Source: an uncultured bacterium (GTDB taxonomy: Bacteria > Bacillota > Clostridia > Lachnospirales > Lachnospiraceae). Taken from it: a DNA stretch of 64,000 bases. Below, piece after piece: positions 28,459 to 36,085 of the stretch; within the stretch, counting starts at the first letter, position 1, and every line of letters starts with the position of its first letter. Location: the NCBI GenBank assembly GCA_947643595.1, contig CANRWP010000001.1:62001-126000 (forward strand), read 5' to 3'. The position numbers and the translations under genes were made by a program. The notes below the pieces were generated by a model. It searched no databases, was not told where the DNA came from, and was given only the letters and a program-made list of their open reading frames with translations.

Positions 28459-29730
28459 GTGGAACAGACGCTGCCATTTTCGATCATTGAAAATAGGGAT
28501 GCACCGGCAATGCCTTCTAACTTAAAGATCATAAATCGATTTAATATACTAAAATGTTTCCGGGACGGAATGAGCCATACGGTGGGCGAGGTATCGGCGA
28601 TTACGGGTATCAGCAAGAATACATCCATGCGGGCAGTTCATTTTTTCTGTGAAAGAGGAATACTGGTCACGCAGGGGAAGATTTATCAGGGGACGCTTGG
28701 GGGAAAATATCCGGAAATATTTAAATTGAATATCATGAAATATATTCTGGATATTACTCTCTGGCCCCATTTAGTTTGTTTTAGTTTAATGGATTTCTGC
28801 GGAAACGTGGTCAGGAGAGCGGATTATGAGGCAGTTAAAATCAGGAGTCTTTCCGTGGCTGAAATCAATAAGTTTTTGCTGGAGGAAACCGTTGCTATTT
28901 TGGAGGAGGAGGGAATTACAAAAGAAGATGTGTATGGCATCTGGATATCCACGGCAGGTAATATTGATTATACCAACAATCGCATAAAATATAATACGCA
29001 GGCTCCGGAGTGGGGCAGTAATGTTTCTCTGCTGGATTCCCTGAAAGAATATTTTGATAGAGATACGAAAATTTTTCTCGAAAACGGCGGGAAAACGATC
29101 GCCCGCGCCTTTCTGCGCAGGCCGGAGGTGGGGAACAAGAGGGTTTTGACTATCACGACTGACGGCGGTATCGCAGGGTGCTTTATGCAGGATGGGAAGA
29201 TCGTCTCCGGCCGGACATCCCTGATCGGCGAGATAGGCCATATGATCATCGATGAGAAGGACTGGGAGAAATGTAACTGCGGAAGCTATGGATGCCTGGA
29301 GAGGATGGTGGATATCAAACGCATCCGACATAATTTGAAAAACAGCAAAATACCGGAGACCTCCAGACTGAATACTATTCCGCTGGAAGAGCTCACATTG
29401 CGGCAGTTGTTTGAGATAGCGGGTGAGGGAGATGAGACGGCAAAGGGGTGCGTGACGTATCTGGCTGACTGTTTTGCGTTGGCACTCAGAAATATCCTGC
29501 TTGTCTTTGACCCGGAGCTGGTGGCGTTTGTGGGCGATTATGCACATGCGGGATCCTATTTTAATCAGCGCATGAAAGATAAGTTGAAAGAATTTAAATA
29601 TTGTGCGGACGATGCGCTTTCGGATATCCTGTATGAGAAGAAATCGATGGTAGAACTGGATAATTCTGGTGCAGCGATAGCTGTGGCGGATTATTATTTT
29701 AATGATATGAAGATATATGAAGGAGGCTGA
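28459..29730 (+). CDS. ROK-family transcriptional regulator (XylR/NagC type)
   Basis: The 423 residues hold an N-terminal winged helix-turn-helix (about 20-85: NRFNILKCFRDG ... VSAITGISKNTSMRAVHFF) and a ROK sugar-kinase-like domain (about 110-415), with ITTDGGIAGCF, IGEIGHMII and the zinc motif CNCGSYGCLERM. ROK regulators bind DNA when no sugar is present and leave on binding it. I start at GTG 28459, with AGGAGG seven bases before it; an upstream in-frame ATG at 28357 lies inside the rhamnosidase gene. It likely controls the cluster through the palindromes near 19042 and 19141. Confidence 0.88.
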   Translation: MEQTLPFSIIENRDAPAMPSNLKIINRFNILKCFRDGMSHTVGEVSAITGISKNTSMRAVHFFCERGILVTQGKIYQGTLGGKYPEIFKLNIMKYILDITLWPHLVCFSLMDFCGNVVRRADYEAVKIRSLSVAEINKFLLEETVAILEEEGITKEDVYGIWISTAGNIDYTNNRIKYNTQAPEWGSNVSLLDSLKEYFDRDTKIFLENGGKTIARAFLRRPEVGNKRVLTITTDGGIAGCFMQDGKIVSGRTSLIGEIGHMIIDEKDWEKCNCGSYGCLERMVDIKRIRHNLKNSKIPETSRLNTIPLEELTLRQLFEIAGEGDETAKGCVTYLADCFALALRNILLVFDPELVAFVGDYAHAGSYFNQRMKDKLKEFKYCADDALSDILYEKKSMVELDNSGAAIAVADYYFNDMKIYEGG

Positions 29731-29736
29731 TATGAA

Positions 29737-30540
29737 TTGTTTAAAAAGACAGATCTGGGAAATGGCGTTATCAGGATAGAGACACCTTTTGATGTATATA
29801 TGTATCTTGTGGTTGGAAAAGAGAGGGCGGCGCTGATCGATACCGGTTACGGGGTCGGAGATTTAGAGGCTTACGTTCGATCTATAACAAAATTGCCGTT
29901 GATTGTTCTGTGCTCGCATGGGCATGTGGATCATGCCAGCGGTTCCGCGCAGTTTGACGAGGTGTATCTGAGCCGGAGGGATTGGGAACTGGAGAGGGAA
30001 CATACTCAGGTGGAGAAGAGAATGAGCATCGCGGAAGCTCTCTCCGGTACAAAACCACAGGAGGAAGATATGATTCCCCAGAGAAACTCACCTTATCTGG
30101 ATCTGGAAGATGGAGATGCTTTTGACTTGGGCGGATTGACGATAGAGGCGGTCTTCTGTCCGGGCCATACACAGGGCTGTATGTGTTTTCTGATAAAGGA
30201 ATTGCGTCTTCTGCTTTTGGGGGATGCCTGCAACAGCAATACTTTTCTCTTTTTCCCGGAGGCGGGCAAGGTTGCGGACTATCTGGCAAGTCTTAATCGA
30301 TTGAACGGCAGGACAGATGAGTTTGACCATGCGGTATTCTTTCACCCGGACAATTATGGGGATAAGGATAATATTGAGGAGAATATCGTGGTTTGCCGGG
30401 AAATATTGGACGGAACAGATGATCGCATTGCATGTGAAGTCCTTGGCTGTAAAGTTTTTTCCGCGAAGGAGACGGATGACATGAAACACAGGACGGACGG
30501 TAGAACGGCTAATATCTTGTATGTTATGGAAAAGCTTTAA
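29737..30540 (+). CDS. Metallo-beta-lactamase-fold hydrolase
   Basis: The 267-residue protein is an MBL-fold enzyme with the zinc motif CSHGHVDHASG near residue 60, a later FCPGHTQGCMCF (His ligand) and LLGDACNSNTFL (Asp ligand). This combination fits glyoxalase-II-like hydrolases that act on thioesters, lactones or phosphodiesters. The start is TTG 29737, ten bases after AGGAGG; the ATG at 29732 is in another frame. It is tightly linked to the ROK gene (six bases), so it belongs to the glycoside cluster. Opening a sugar lactone would fit, but is speculation. Confidence 0.82.
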   Translation: MFKKTDLGNGVIRIETPFDVYMYLVVGKERAALIDTGYGVGDLEAYVRSITKLPLIVLCSHGHVDHASGSAQFDEVYLSRRDWELEREHTQVEKRMSIAEALSGTKPQEEDMIPQRNSPYLDLEDGDAFDLGGLTIEAVFCPGHTQGCMCFLIKELRLLLLGDACNSNTFLFFPEAGKVADYLASLNRLNGRTDEFDHAVFFHPDNYGDKDNIEENIVVCREILDGTDDRIACEVLGCKVFSAKETDDMKHRTDGRTANILYVMEKL

Positions 30541-30568
30541 GAACTTCCTGAGGTTTCAAAACTCTGCC

Positions 30569-30597
30569 TTGAAAGCTGGAGAAATTGAATATATAAT
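30569..30597 (+). promoter_or_regulatory. Promoter for the SIS isomerase gene
   Basis: TTGAAA (30569-30574) and TATAAT (30592-30597) are 17 bases apart. The -35 is one arm of an inverted repeat TTTCAA-N9-TTGAAA (30554-30574), so a repressor site may overlap it. Confidence 0.7.
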
Positions 30598-30637
30598 ATA
30601 GATCGAATAGATTTTGCGGCATAGAGAAAGAGGTATT

Positions 30638-31192
30638 ATGCTGAGAAATAATCCTGAGATCATTCTGGAAGAATTGGCGGATTGTTTTGGTACATTGGAT
30701 CACGAGAACAGAAAAAATATGATTGATCGGATCTGCGGGGCGGACCGCATCTTTGTGGCGGGAGTCGGAAGGACAGGCTATGTGATGAGATGTTTTTCCA
30801 TGAGGCTGATGCAGGCGGGATACTCTGTTTTCTGGATCGGGGATAATAATACCCCTTCCGCAGGAGAGGGGGATCTGATCATTCTCGGGAGCGGAAGCGG
30901 AGAGACAGGGGTCCTGTGTAACTATATGAGAACCGCGAAACGCATGGGATTGAACAGTATAGTGTTGACGACAGCGGATACGTCGACACTGGCGAAAGAG
31001 GCGGATACGGCGATCGTACTGAAAGGAAATTCCAAGTTTCAAAAGGAGAATGACTGCGGTTCCGTTCAGCCCATGGGGGCTTTGTTTGAACAGGAATTGT
31101 TGATCTATCTGGACTCGCTGATACTTGACATGATGGAACTCGGTCTGACATCGGCGGACAGGATGAAACAGAAACATGCTAATCTGGAGTGA
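30638..31192 (+). CDS. SIS-domain sugar-phosphate isomerase, HxlB-like
   Basis: The protein is a single SIS (sugar isomerase) domain of 184 residues. RIFVAGVGRTGYVMRCFSMRLMQ (written as two overlapping blocks in HxlB) is the phosphosugar loop, and DLIILGSGSGETG is the second SIS loop. The closing FEQELLIYLDSLI matches 6-phospho-3-hexuloisomerase HxlB/PHI. That enzyme converts 3-hexulose 6-phosphate to fructose 6-phosphate, but the partner synthase HxlA is not in the window. ATG 30638 has GAAAGAGG upstream. It has its own promoter and terminator, so it is a one-gene unit. The substrate may differ from the methylotroph enzyme. Confidence 0.8.
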   Translation: MLRNNPEIILEELADCFGTLDHENRKNMIDRICGADRIFVAGVGRTGYVMRCFSMRLMQAGYSVFWIGDNNTPSAGEGDLIILGSGSGETGVLCNYMRTAKRMGLNSIVLTTADTSTLAKEADTAIVLKGNSKFQKENDCGSVQPMGALFEQELLIYLDSLILDMMELGLTSADRMKQKHANLE

Positions 31193-31193
31193 A

Positions 31194-31230
31194 AAAATTG
31201 TGGGTCGGTTTAGCGGCCCGCAATTTTTTT
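31194..31230 (+). terminator. Terminator after the SIS gene
   Basis: ATTGTGGGTCG-type left arm pairs with GCGGCCCGCAAT (31213-31222 region) through GC-rich and G-U pairs, followed by seven Ts (31224-31230). Confidence 0.82.
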
Positions 31231-31412
31231 GTGCAGAAAAACAGGAAGAAACTTCAAAAAACGGATGGGGAGAGTGAAGTGAAAATGAAGATAAAATACT
31301 TCGGCTTGAAGTGAAAAAATTTATTTATTATGAAAAGTAACTAAAAATGAAAAAAAAGTATACGGGGTACACGTTATAAAATACATAAATGTGCTGAAAA
31401 AAGGGCACATTA

Positions 31413-31441
31413 TTTACTCCAAAAAATAATATTGTTATACT
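31413..31441 (+). promoter_or_regulatory. Promoter of the rpiR-ABC-ara operon
   Basis: TTTACT (31413-31418) and TATACT (31436-31441) are 17 bases apart. The transcript would start near 31448, just before the palindrome at 31452. The rest of the gap 31231-31412 is AT-rich with no gene seen. Confidence 0.6.
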
Positions 31442-31451
31442 TTTAGTGAAG

Positions 31452-31470
31452 TAATCAAGTACCTTGATTA
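31452..31470. promoter_or_regulatory. TAATCAAG-N3-CTTGATTA palindrome, candidate RpiR operator
   Basis: Two perfect 8-base arms (31452-31459 and 31463-31470) lie across a 3-base spacer at about +5 to +23. The position between start site and the RpiR gene suggests autoregulated control of the pentose operon. Confidence 0.6.
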
Positions 31471-31489
31471 TGGAAAACGGAGGATGTAA

Positions 31490-32335
31490 ATGAAAGGTTT
31501 ATTGATGCGCATCAGATTTCAACTTCCTTCACTGCCCAGAGCTGAAAGAGTGGTTGCAGAAGCTCTGCTGGAGAATCCGGAGGCAATTTCGGGTCTGACA
31601 CTGGCTCAGCTGGCAAAAGAAACCGGGAGCAGCGATGCTTCGATTATCCGTTTCTGCAGGCGGATGGGATTCAAAGGATATACGGACTTTAAGACCGCGT
31701 TCAGCTGCAGAAAAGATTTGAGCGATGAGGATGAGGAGAAAGAAAATCAGGACAGTATGATGGTGATCCTGAAAAAGGTTTTTAGGGGCAACATGCAGAC
31801 GCTGACAGATACTCTGTCACTGGCGACAACCAACTACGATGAAGCATTAAACGCTATGGTAAAAGCAAAATCTATTCATTTCTTCGGAGTTGGCGATGCC
31901 TATGCAGTCTGCCAGCTGGCTCATATGAAGATCGGCAGGCTTGGAATCAGCGGGTCAGCATACAGTGATGTCACACAGCAGTTGGTGGCAGCAGCCAATA
32001 TAAAACCGGGAGATGTTGCGTTTTCGGTTTCCTATGAAGGCCGATCCAGAAATGTTGTGGAGGCTATGAAAATTGCAAAGGAGAGAGGCGCTGTAACGAT
32101 CTGCATTACAAAAATGAATAAATCGCCCCTGTTACACTATGTGGATATCGCCCTTTTTATTTCTGTCAGCGACCTTACGATAGGAAGAGAGAAAGTGGCG
32201 AGAAGAGTGGCGGATCAGGCGATCCTTGACGCATTGTTTGTAGGGATGAGTATCAGGATGGGCAAAGAAGCTGTGAAAAAAATGCAGGATACGCACAAAG
32301 TTATGGAGATAAACAAAATTAAGAAAAAGTCATAA
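31490..32335 (+). CDS. MurR/RpiR-family transcriptional regulator
   Basis: The 281 residues have an N-terminal RpiR helix-turn-helix (about 1-77: LPRAERVVAEALLENPEAI ... ASIIRFCRRMGFKGYTDF) and a SIS phosphosugar-binding domain (about 110-260), with IHFFGVGDAYAVCQLAHMK and DVAFSVSYEGRSRNVVEA. Members bind DNA under control of sugar phosphates. Here the gene heads an operon that ends in ribulokinase, AraD, a SIS isomerase and an Rpe-like epimerase. A pentose 5-phosphate is therefore the likely signal. GGAGG sits seven bases before ATG 31490. Confidence 0.92.
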   Translation: MKGLLMRIRFQLPSLPRAERVVAEALLENPEAISGLTLAQLAKETGSSDASIIRFCRRMGFKGYTDFKTAFSCRKDLSDEDEEKENQDSMMVILKKVFRGNMQTLTDTLSLATTNYDEALNAMVKAKSIHFFGVGDAYAVCQLAHMKIGRLGISGSAYSDVTQQLVAAANIKPGDVAFSVSYEGRSRNVVEAMKIAKERGAVTICITKMNKSPLLHYVDIALFISVSDLTIGREKVARRVADQAILDALFVGMSIRMGKEAVKKMQDTHKVMEINKIKKKS

Positions 32336-32364
32336 ATATGTTACGGAAAGGAAGGATAATTATT

Positions 32365-33498
32365 GTGAAAAGAAAAGTATTGTCAATCATATTGAGTGTT
32401 GGAATGATGGCGGCCCTTCTCGCGGGATGCGGAAACAGCAGCGCACCGGCAGAAGAAGCGCCCGCTGAGACGGAGGAAGTGGAAGAAGAGGAGGCGGCAC
32501 CTGCGGAGGAGGCAGAGCCGGAGACAGAAGCGGAGACGGAAGAATCGGAGGAGGCGGAGGCGTCTTCCGGTGATGAATGGACGTTGGACGTGGAAGGGAT
32601 CAAAGCGAAAGCACAGGCGCAGGATAATTCGGAGATCAAATTGTCTTATGTGAGTATGAACCTGGCTAATCCCTGGAACGCGATGGTCAAAAAAGGTTTT
32701 GAGGCTGCCTGCGAGGAACTCGGAGTGACGTATCAGGTGATAGACTCCGAGTACAATGTAGATACACAGGTAAATGCGCTGGAAACATTGATCAATGACG
32801 GATACAGCGGGTTTACCTTTACTCCGATCGACACGGCGGCAACCATAGATCTGGCAGATAAAGCGAATGAGGCGGGAATCATTACGGCCTGTATTGCGCA
32901 GACGCAGGACAATGTTCTGCTGAGCTACACACTGGACGAATACGACTATGGTTATACGATCGGCGAACAGGCAGGCGAGTGGATCAGGGACAATCTTGAC
33001 GGGAAAGCACAGGTTTGCATCATCTCCCAGGATAATGTGGAAAGCGTAATTCCCAGAGGGGACGGCCTGGAGGATGCTTTGAAAGCGGTCTGCCCGGATG
33101 TGGAAATCGTGGCAAGGCAGGCGGGCGATACGCTGGAAGGCGGAATGACCATAGTGGAATCCGTGCTGGCACAGTATCCGGATATGAATGTTGTAGTCGG
33201 AACAAATGATTCCGGGGCTATCGGCGGCTATCAGGCTATGGTCAATGCCGGATGTGAAGGGGAGAACTATGCGGTATTTTCCGGGGATGCGACGGATGAG
33301 GCTTTGACATACATCGCGGAGGAAAACAGCATTTACAGAGGTACGGTCGATCTGTCCCCCTATAAGGGCGGATATGAGAGCGCGTATTATTTGTACCTCT
33401 ACGCGACGGAAGGCGCGCCGGAGAGCCAGAACACGGTATATCTGCCCTATGTGAAAGTGCCGAAGACGGATGTGATGGACGGAACTTATACATGGTAA
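32365..33498 (+). CDS. Sugar-binding lipoprotein of the RpiR-linked transporter
   Basis: The receptor has 377 residues with lipobox LAGC (lipidated Cys22), then a strongly acidic Glu/Ala/Pro linker (about 26-75) and a type I binding fold beginning with IKLSYVSMNLANPWNAMVKKGF, typical of CUT2 receptors. GTNDSGAIGGYQAM and SGDATDEALTYI match ligand-side strands. GTG 32365 is about ten bases after AAGGAAGGA; upstream in-frame ATG 32338 lacks a site. The operon content suggests a pentose ligand such as L-arabinose, but the receptor alone does not show it. Confidence 0.87.
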   Translation: MKRKVLSIILSVGMMAALLAGCGNSSAPAEEAPAETEEVEEEEAAPAEEAEPETEAETEESEEAEASSGDEWTLDVEGIKAKAQAQDNSEIKLSYVSMNLANPWNAMVKKGFEAACEELGVTYQVIDSEYNVDTQVNALETLINDGYSGFTFTPIDTAATIDLADKANEAGIITACIAQTQDNVLLSYTLDEYDYGYTIGEQAGEWIRDNLDGKAQVCIISQDNVESVIPRGDGLEDALKAVCPDVEIVARQAGDTLEGGMTIVESVLAQYPDMNVVVGTNDSGAIGGYQAMVNAGCEGENYAVFSGDATDEALTYIAEENSIYRGTVDLSPYKGGYESAYYLYLYATEGAPESQNTVYLPYVKVPKTDVMDGTYTW

Positions 33499-33558
33499 AT
33501 AATCTTTGAAGATAACGATTTTCCTGATCGGGGACTGCGGCGCCGTAGCGGGCTGCCT

Positions 33559-33572
33559 CCGGTCAGGACCGG
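33559..33572 (+). other. GC-rich hairpin between receptor and ATPase genes
   Basis: CCGGTC-AG-GACCGG forms a 6-bp stem, with a second nearly palindromic CTGCGGCGCCGTAG (33535-33548 region) just before it. No T run is present. This gap (33499-33588) is GC-rich compared with its surroundings. Confidence 0.6.
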
Positions 33573-33588
33573 TCGGAAAGGGAATGTT

Positions 33589-35088
33589 ATGGTCGATGCG
33601 ATTTTAAAAGTGGATCATCTGTCAAAATACTTTGCTCATGTGAAAGCTCTGGACGATATCACGTTTGATGTGAAACGCGGAGAAATACATGCGTTGTGCG
33701 GTGAGAACGGTGCAGGAAAATCAACCTTTATCAAACTTTTGACAGGAGCGCATGAGCCTACGAAAGGTAAAATAACTTTTGACGGAAACGAGTATGACAG
33801 GTTGAATCCGAAGCTGGCTATGGATCTGGGAATCTCTGTTATCTATCAGGAATTCAGCCTGATTCCATATCTGACAGTGGCGGAGAATATATTTTTCGGG
33901 CGGGAAATACAGAAATTTGGCGTGCGCAATATAAAGAAAATGGAGAAAATGGCACAGGAACTCTGTGATGAGATGGGAATCGAGGTGAATGTCAATACGA
34001 GGGTGAGAGATCTCGGAATTGCCTACCAGCAGATCGTGGAGATCATGAAAGCAGTCTCCAGGAATGCGAAATTTATTATTATGGACGAGCCCACCGCTCC
34101 GCTGACGCTGAATGAAACGGATATATTTTTCAATATCGTCAAAAATATGAGGAAAAAAGGAGTTACGATCATCTTTATCTCTCACCGTCTGGAGGAAGTT
34201 TTTGAGCTGTGTGACCGTGTGACGGTGTTCTGCGACGGAAAATATATGATCACGAAAGAGGTTAAGGATGTGACAAAGAAGCAGTTGATCGCCTATATGG
34301 TGGGGCGGGAACTGACAGAGGACTATCCCACAGCAAACGGGAAGGCGGGAGAGGTATGCCTGGAAGTGCGCGGCATCACAAACGCAAGAGTCAGGGACGC
34401 GAGTTTTGTGCTGAGAAGAGGAGAGATCGTAGGGATCGGAGGCCTGGTGGGGGCCGGGAGGACAGAGTTGGCGAGGGTACTGTACGGTGCGGACAGATAT
34501 CTGTCGGGGACCATGATCCTGAACGGGAAACCGTATTCTCCTAAAAGTCCGAAAGACGCGCTTCGCCGTGGAATTGGCCTCATCCCGGAGGATAGAAAAC
34601 AGCAGGGGCTTGTGCTCGGTTTTTCCGTGGAGAACAATACGGCATATAGCAGCCTGGAGAAGCTTTCCAGAGGAATTGTCATACAGGATGGAAAAATGGC
34701 AGAACTGGCAGAAGAATATATCGAAAGCCTTCGGATCAAGACACCGGATAAGGATCAGCCTGTCAAAACGCTCTCCGGGGGAAATCAGCAGAAGGTAGTG
34801 ATTGCGAGAATCCTTGCCACAAAATGTGACATCCTGATTTTTGACGAGCCGACGAGAGGGATCGACGTCGGCGCGAAACAAGAAATATACTCTCTTATGG
34901 CATCCCTGGCGGAACAGGGGAAGAGCATTATTATGATCAGCAGCGAGATGCCGGAACTCATCGGCATGTCTGACAGGATGCTTGTCATGAACAACGGAAA
35001 AATAGTGGGAGAGTTGAGTAAGGAAGAGGTTACACAGGAGGGTATTCTGGAGATGGCCTCCGCGGAAGAAGCGGGGCAGACAATTTAG
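33589..35088 (+). CDS. RbsA-type sugar ABC transporter ATPase
   Basis: The tandem ABC ATPase has 499 residues. Its first half has [19 protein letters not shown], a degenerate signature LGIAYQQIVEI and IIMDEPTAPL. The second half has [19 protein letters not shown] and [15 protein letters not shown]. It belongs to the CUT2 family and would power the permease at 35100. AAAGGGA is five bases before ATG 33589. The gene is a paralogue of the ATPases at 13549 and 21274 and closest in layout to RbsA and AraG. Confidence 0.92.
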   Translation: MVDAILKVDHLSKYFAHVKALDDITFDVKRGEIHALCGENGAGKSTFIKLLTGAHEPTKGKITFDGNEYDRLNPKLAMDLGISVIYQEFSLIPYLTVAENIFFGREIQKFGVRNIKKMEKMAQELCDEMGIEVNVNTRVRDLGIAYQQIVEIMKAVSRNAKFIIMDEPTAPLTLNETDIFFNIVKNMRKKGVTIIFISHRLEEVFELCDRVTVFCDGKYMITKEVKDVTKKQLIAYMVGRELTEDYPTANGKAGEVCLEVRGITNARVRDASFVLRRGEIVGIGGLVGAGRTELARVLYGADRYLSGTMILNGKPYSPKSPKDALRRGIGLIPEDRKQQGLVLGFSVENNTAYSSLEKLSRGIVIQDGKMAELAEEYIESLRIKTPDKDQPVKTLSGGNQQKVVIARILATKCDILIFDEPTRGIDVGAKQEIYSLMASLAEQGKSIIMISSEMPELIGMSDRMLVMNNGKIVGELSKEEVTQEGILEMASAEEAGQTI

Positions 35089-35099
35089 GAGCAGAATTT

Positions 35100-36071
35100 A
35101 TGAAAAGAGCTAACAAATTTGATGCGTTATCCATATTGCTGGAATATGGGATATTATTGGTTCTATTGTTTTTGATTGTGATATTTTCCTTCTTATCCGG
35201 CAATTTTTTATCGGTTAATACATTGGTGACAATATTAAAGCAGATATCGATCACCGGCATTACATCGATCGGTATGTGTTATGTGATTCTGACGGGAGGG
35301 ATCGACCTGTCGGTGGGATCCATTGCGGCAGTGACAGCGGTATCCGCCGCGATATTTATGCAGAACGGCTGGAGCGGTATTCCAAGTGTGCTGGCGGCTC
35401 TGTGCCTGGCGGTCCTCTTTGGGATGGTAAATGGATTCAGCGTGACGAAACTTCACATGCCGGCGCTGATCGCGACGCTCGGCACGCAGACTGCTCTCAG
35501 AGGGGTGGCGTATATCGTCACCGGGGGACTGCCGGTACATGGCTTCAGCGACAGTTTCGGCAACTTTGCGAAGGCGAGTGTCCTGGGGATACCATACATG
35601 GTTATTCTGATGGTCTGCGTTTTTGCAGGCGGCAAGTTTCTTCTGGAGAAGACGACGACGGGGCGCTATATATACGGCGTGGGCGGAAATGAGGAATCAT
35701 CGAGACTTTCCGGCGTCAATGTGACACAGATAAAGCTGTTTGTCTATATGTTTGCCGGATTTTTGTCGGGGATCGCCGGGCTGGTGCTGCTCTCAAGAAC
35801 AAACAGCGGACAGCCCTCGGCGGCGGACCGGTATGAGATGGATGCCATTACGGCGGTAGTTCTCGGAGGGGTAAGCCTTTCGGGAGGCGAGGGGAAGATC
35901 AACCAGGTTATGATAGGCGTTGTGTTGATGGGAGTGCTCTCCACAGGTATGATCATGTGCGGTGTGGATGATTACTGGCAGAGGCTGGTCAAAGGTGTGG
36001 TTTTGATTCTCGCCGTGGCATTTACCGAGTTTTCTATTAAGATCAGAAATAAGCGCATGGATAAAAGATAA
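35100..36071 (+). CDS. RbsC-type ABC transporter permease
   Basis: The 323-residue permease has roughly nine hydrophobic segments after a short cytoplasmic N-terminus. The CUT2 motifs are VILTGGIDLSVGSIAAVT (near residue 60), GVGGNEESSRLSGVNV and VVLGGVSLSGGEGKI. It follows the ATPase by 11 bases with AGGAGCAG upstream, and precedes araB by 14, so the transporter and the first catabolic kinase are one transcript. Confidence 0.91.
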   Translation: MKRANKFDALSILLEYGILLVLLFLIVIFSFLSGNFLSVNTLVTILKQISITGITSIGMCYVILTGGIDLSVGSIAAVTAVSAAIFMQNGWSGIPSVLAALCLAVLFGMVNGFSVTKLHMPALIATLGTQTALRGVAYIVTGGLPVHGFSDSFGNFAKASVLGIPYMVILMVCVFAGGKFLLEKTTTGRYIYGVGGNEESSRLSGVNVTQIKLFVYMFAGFLSGIAGLVLLSRTNSGQPSAADRYEMDAITAVVLGGVSLSGGEGKINQVMIGVVLMGVLSTGMIMCGVDDYWQRLVKGVVLILAVAFTEFSIKIRNKRMDKR

Positions 36072-36085
36072 AGACAGGTAAAATT

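Noticed and set aside
32440-32580. Low-complexity Glu/Ala-coding stretch as a possible sequence repeat
   Set aside because: It is the acidic linker of the receptor and shows no regular unit in the DNA.
33721-34881. A 386-codon minus-strand frame opposite the third ATPase
   Set aside because: Same reasons; it mirrors a conserved gene and has an improbable amino-acid content.
13549-35088. Three sugar ATPase genes as a DNA repeat or duplication
   Set aside because: They share family motifs but differ along their length, and the operon orders differ, so they are old paralogues and not a recent duplication.
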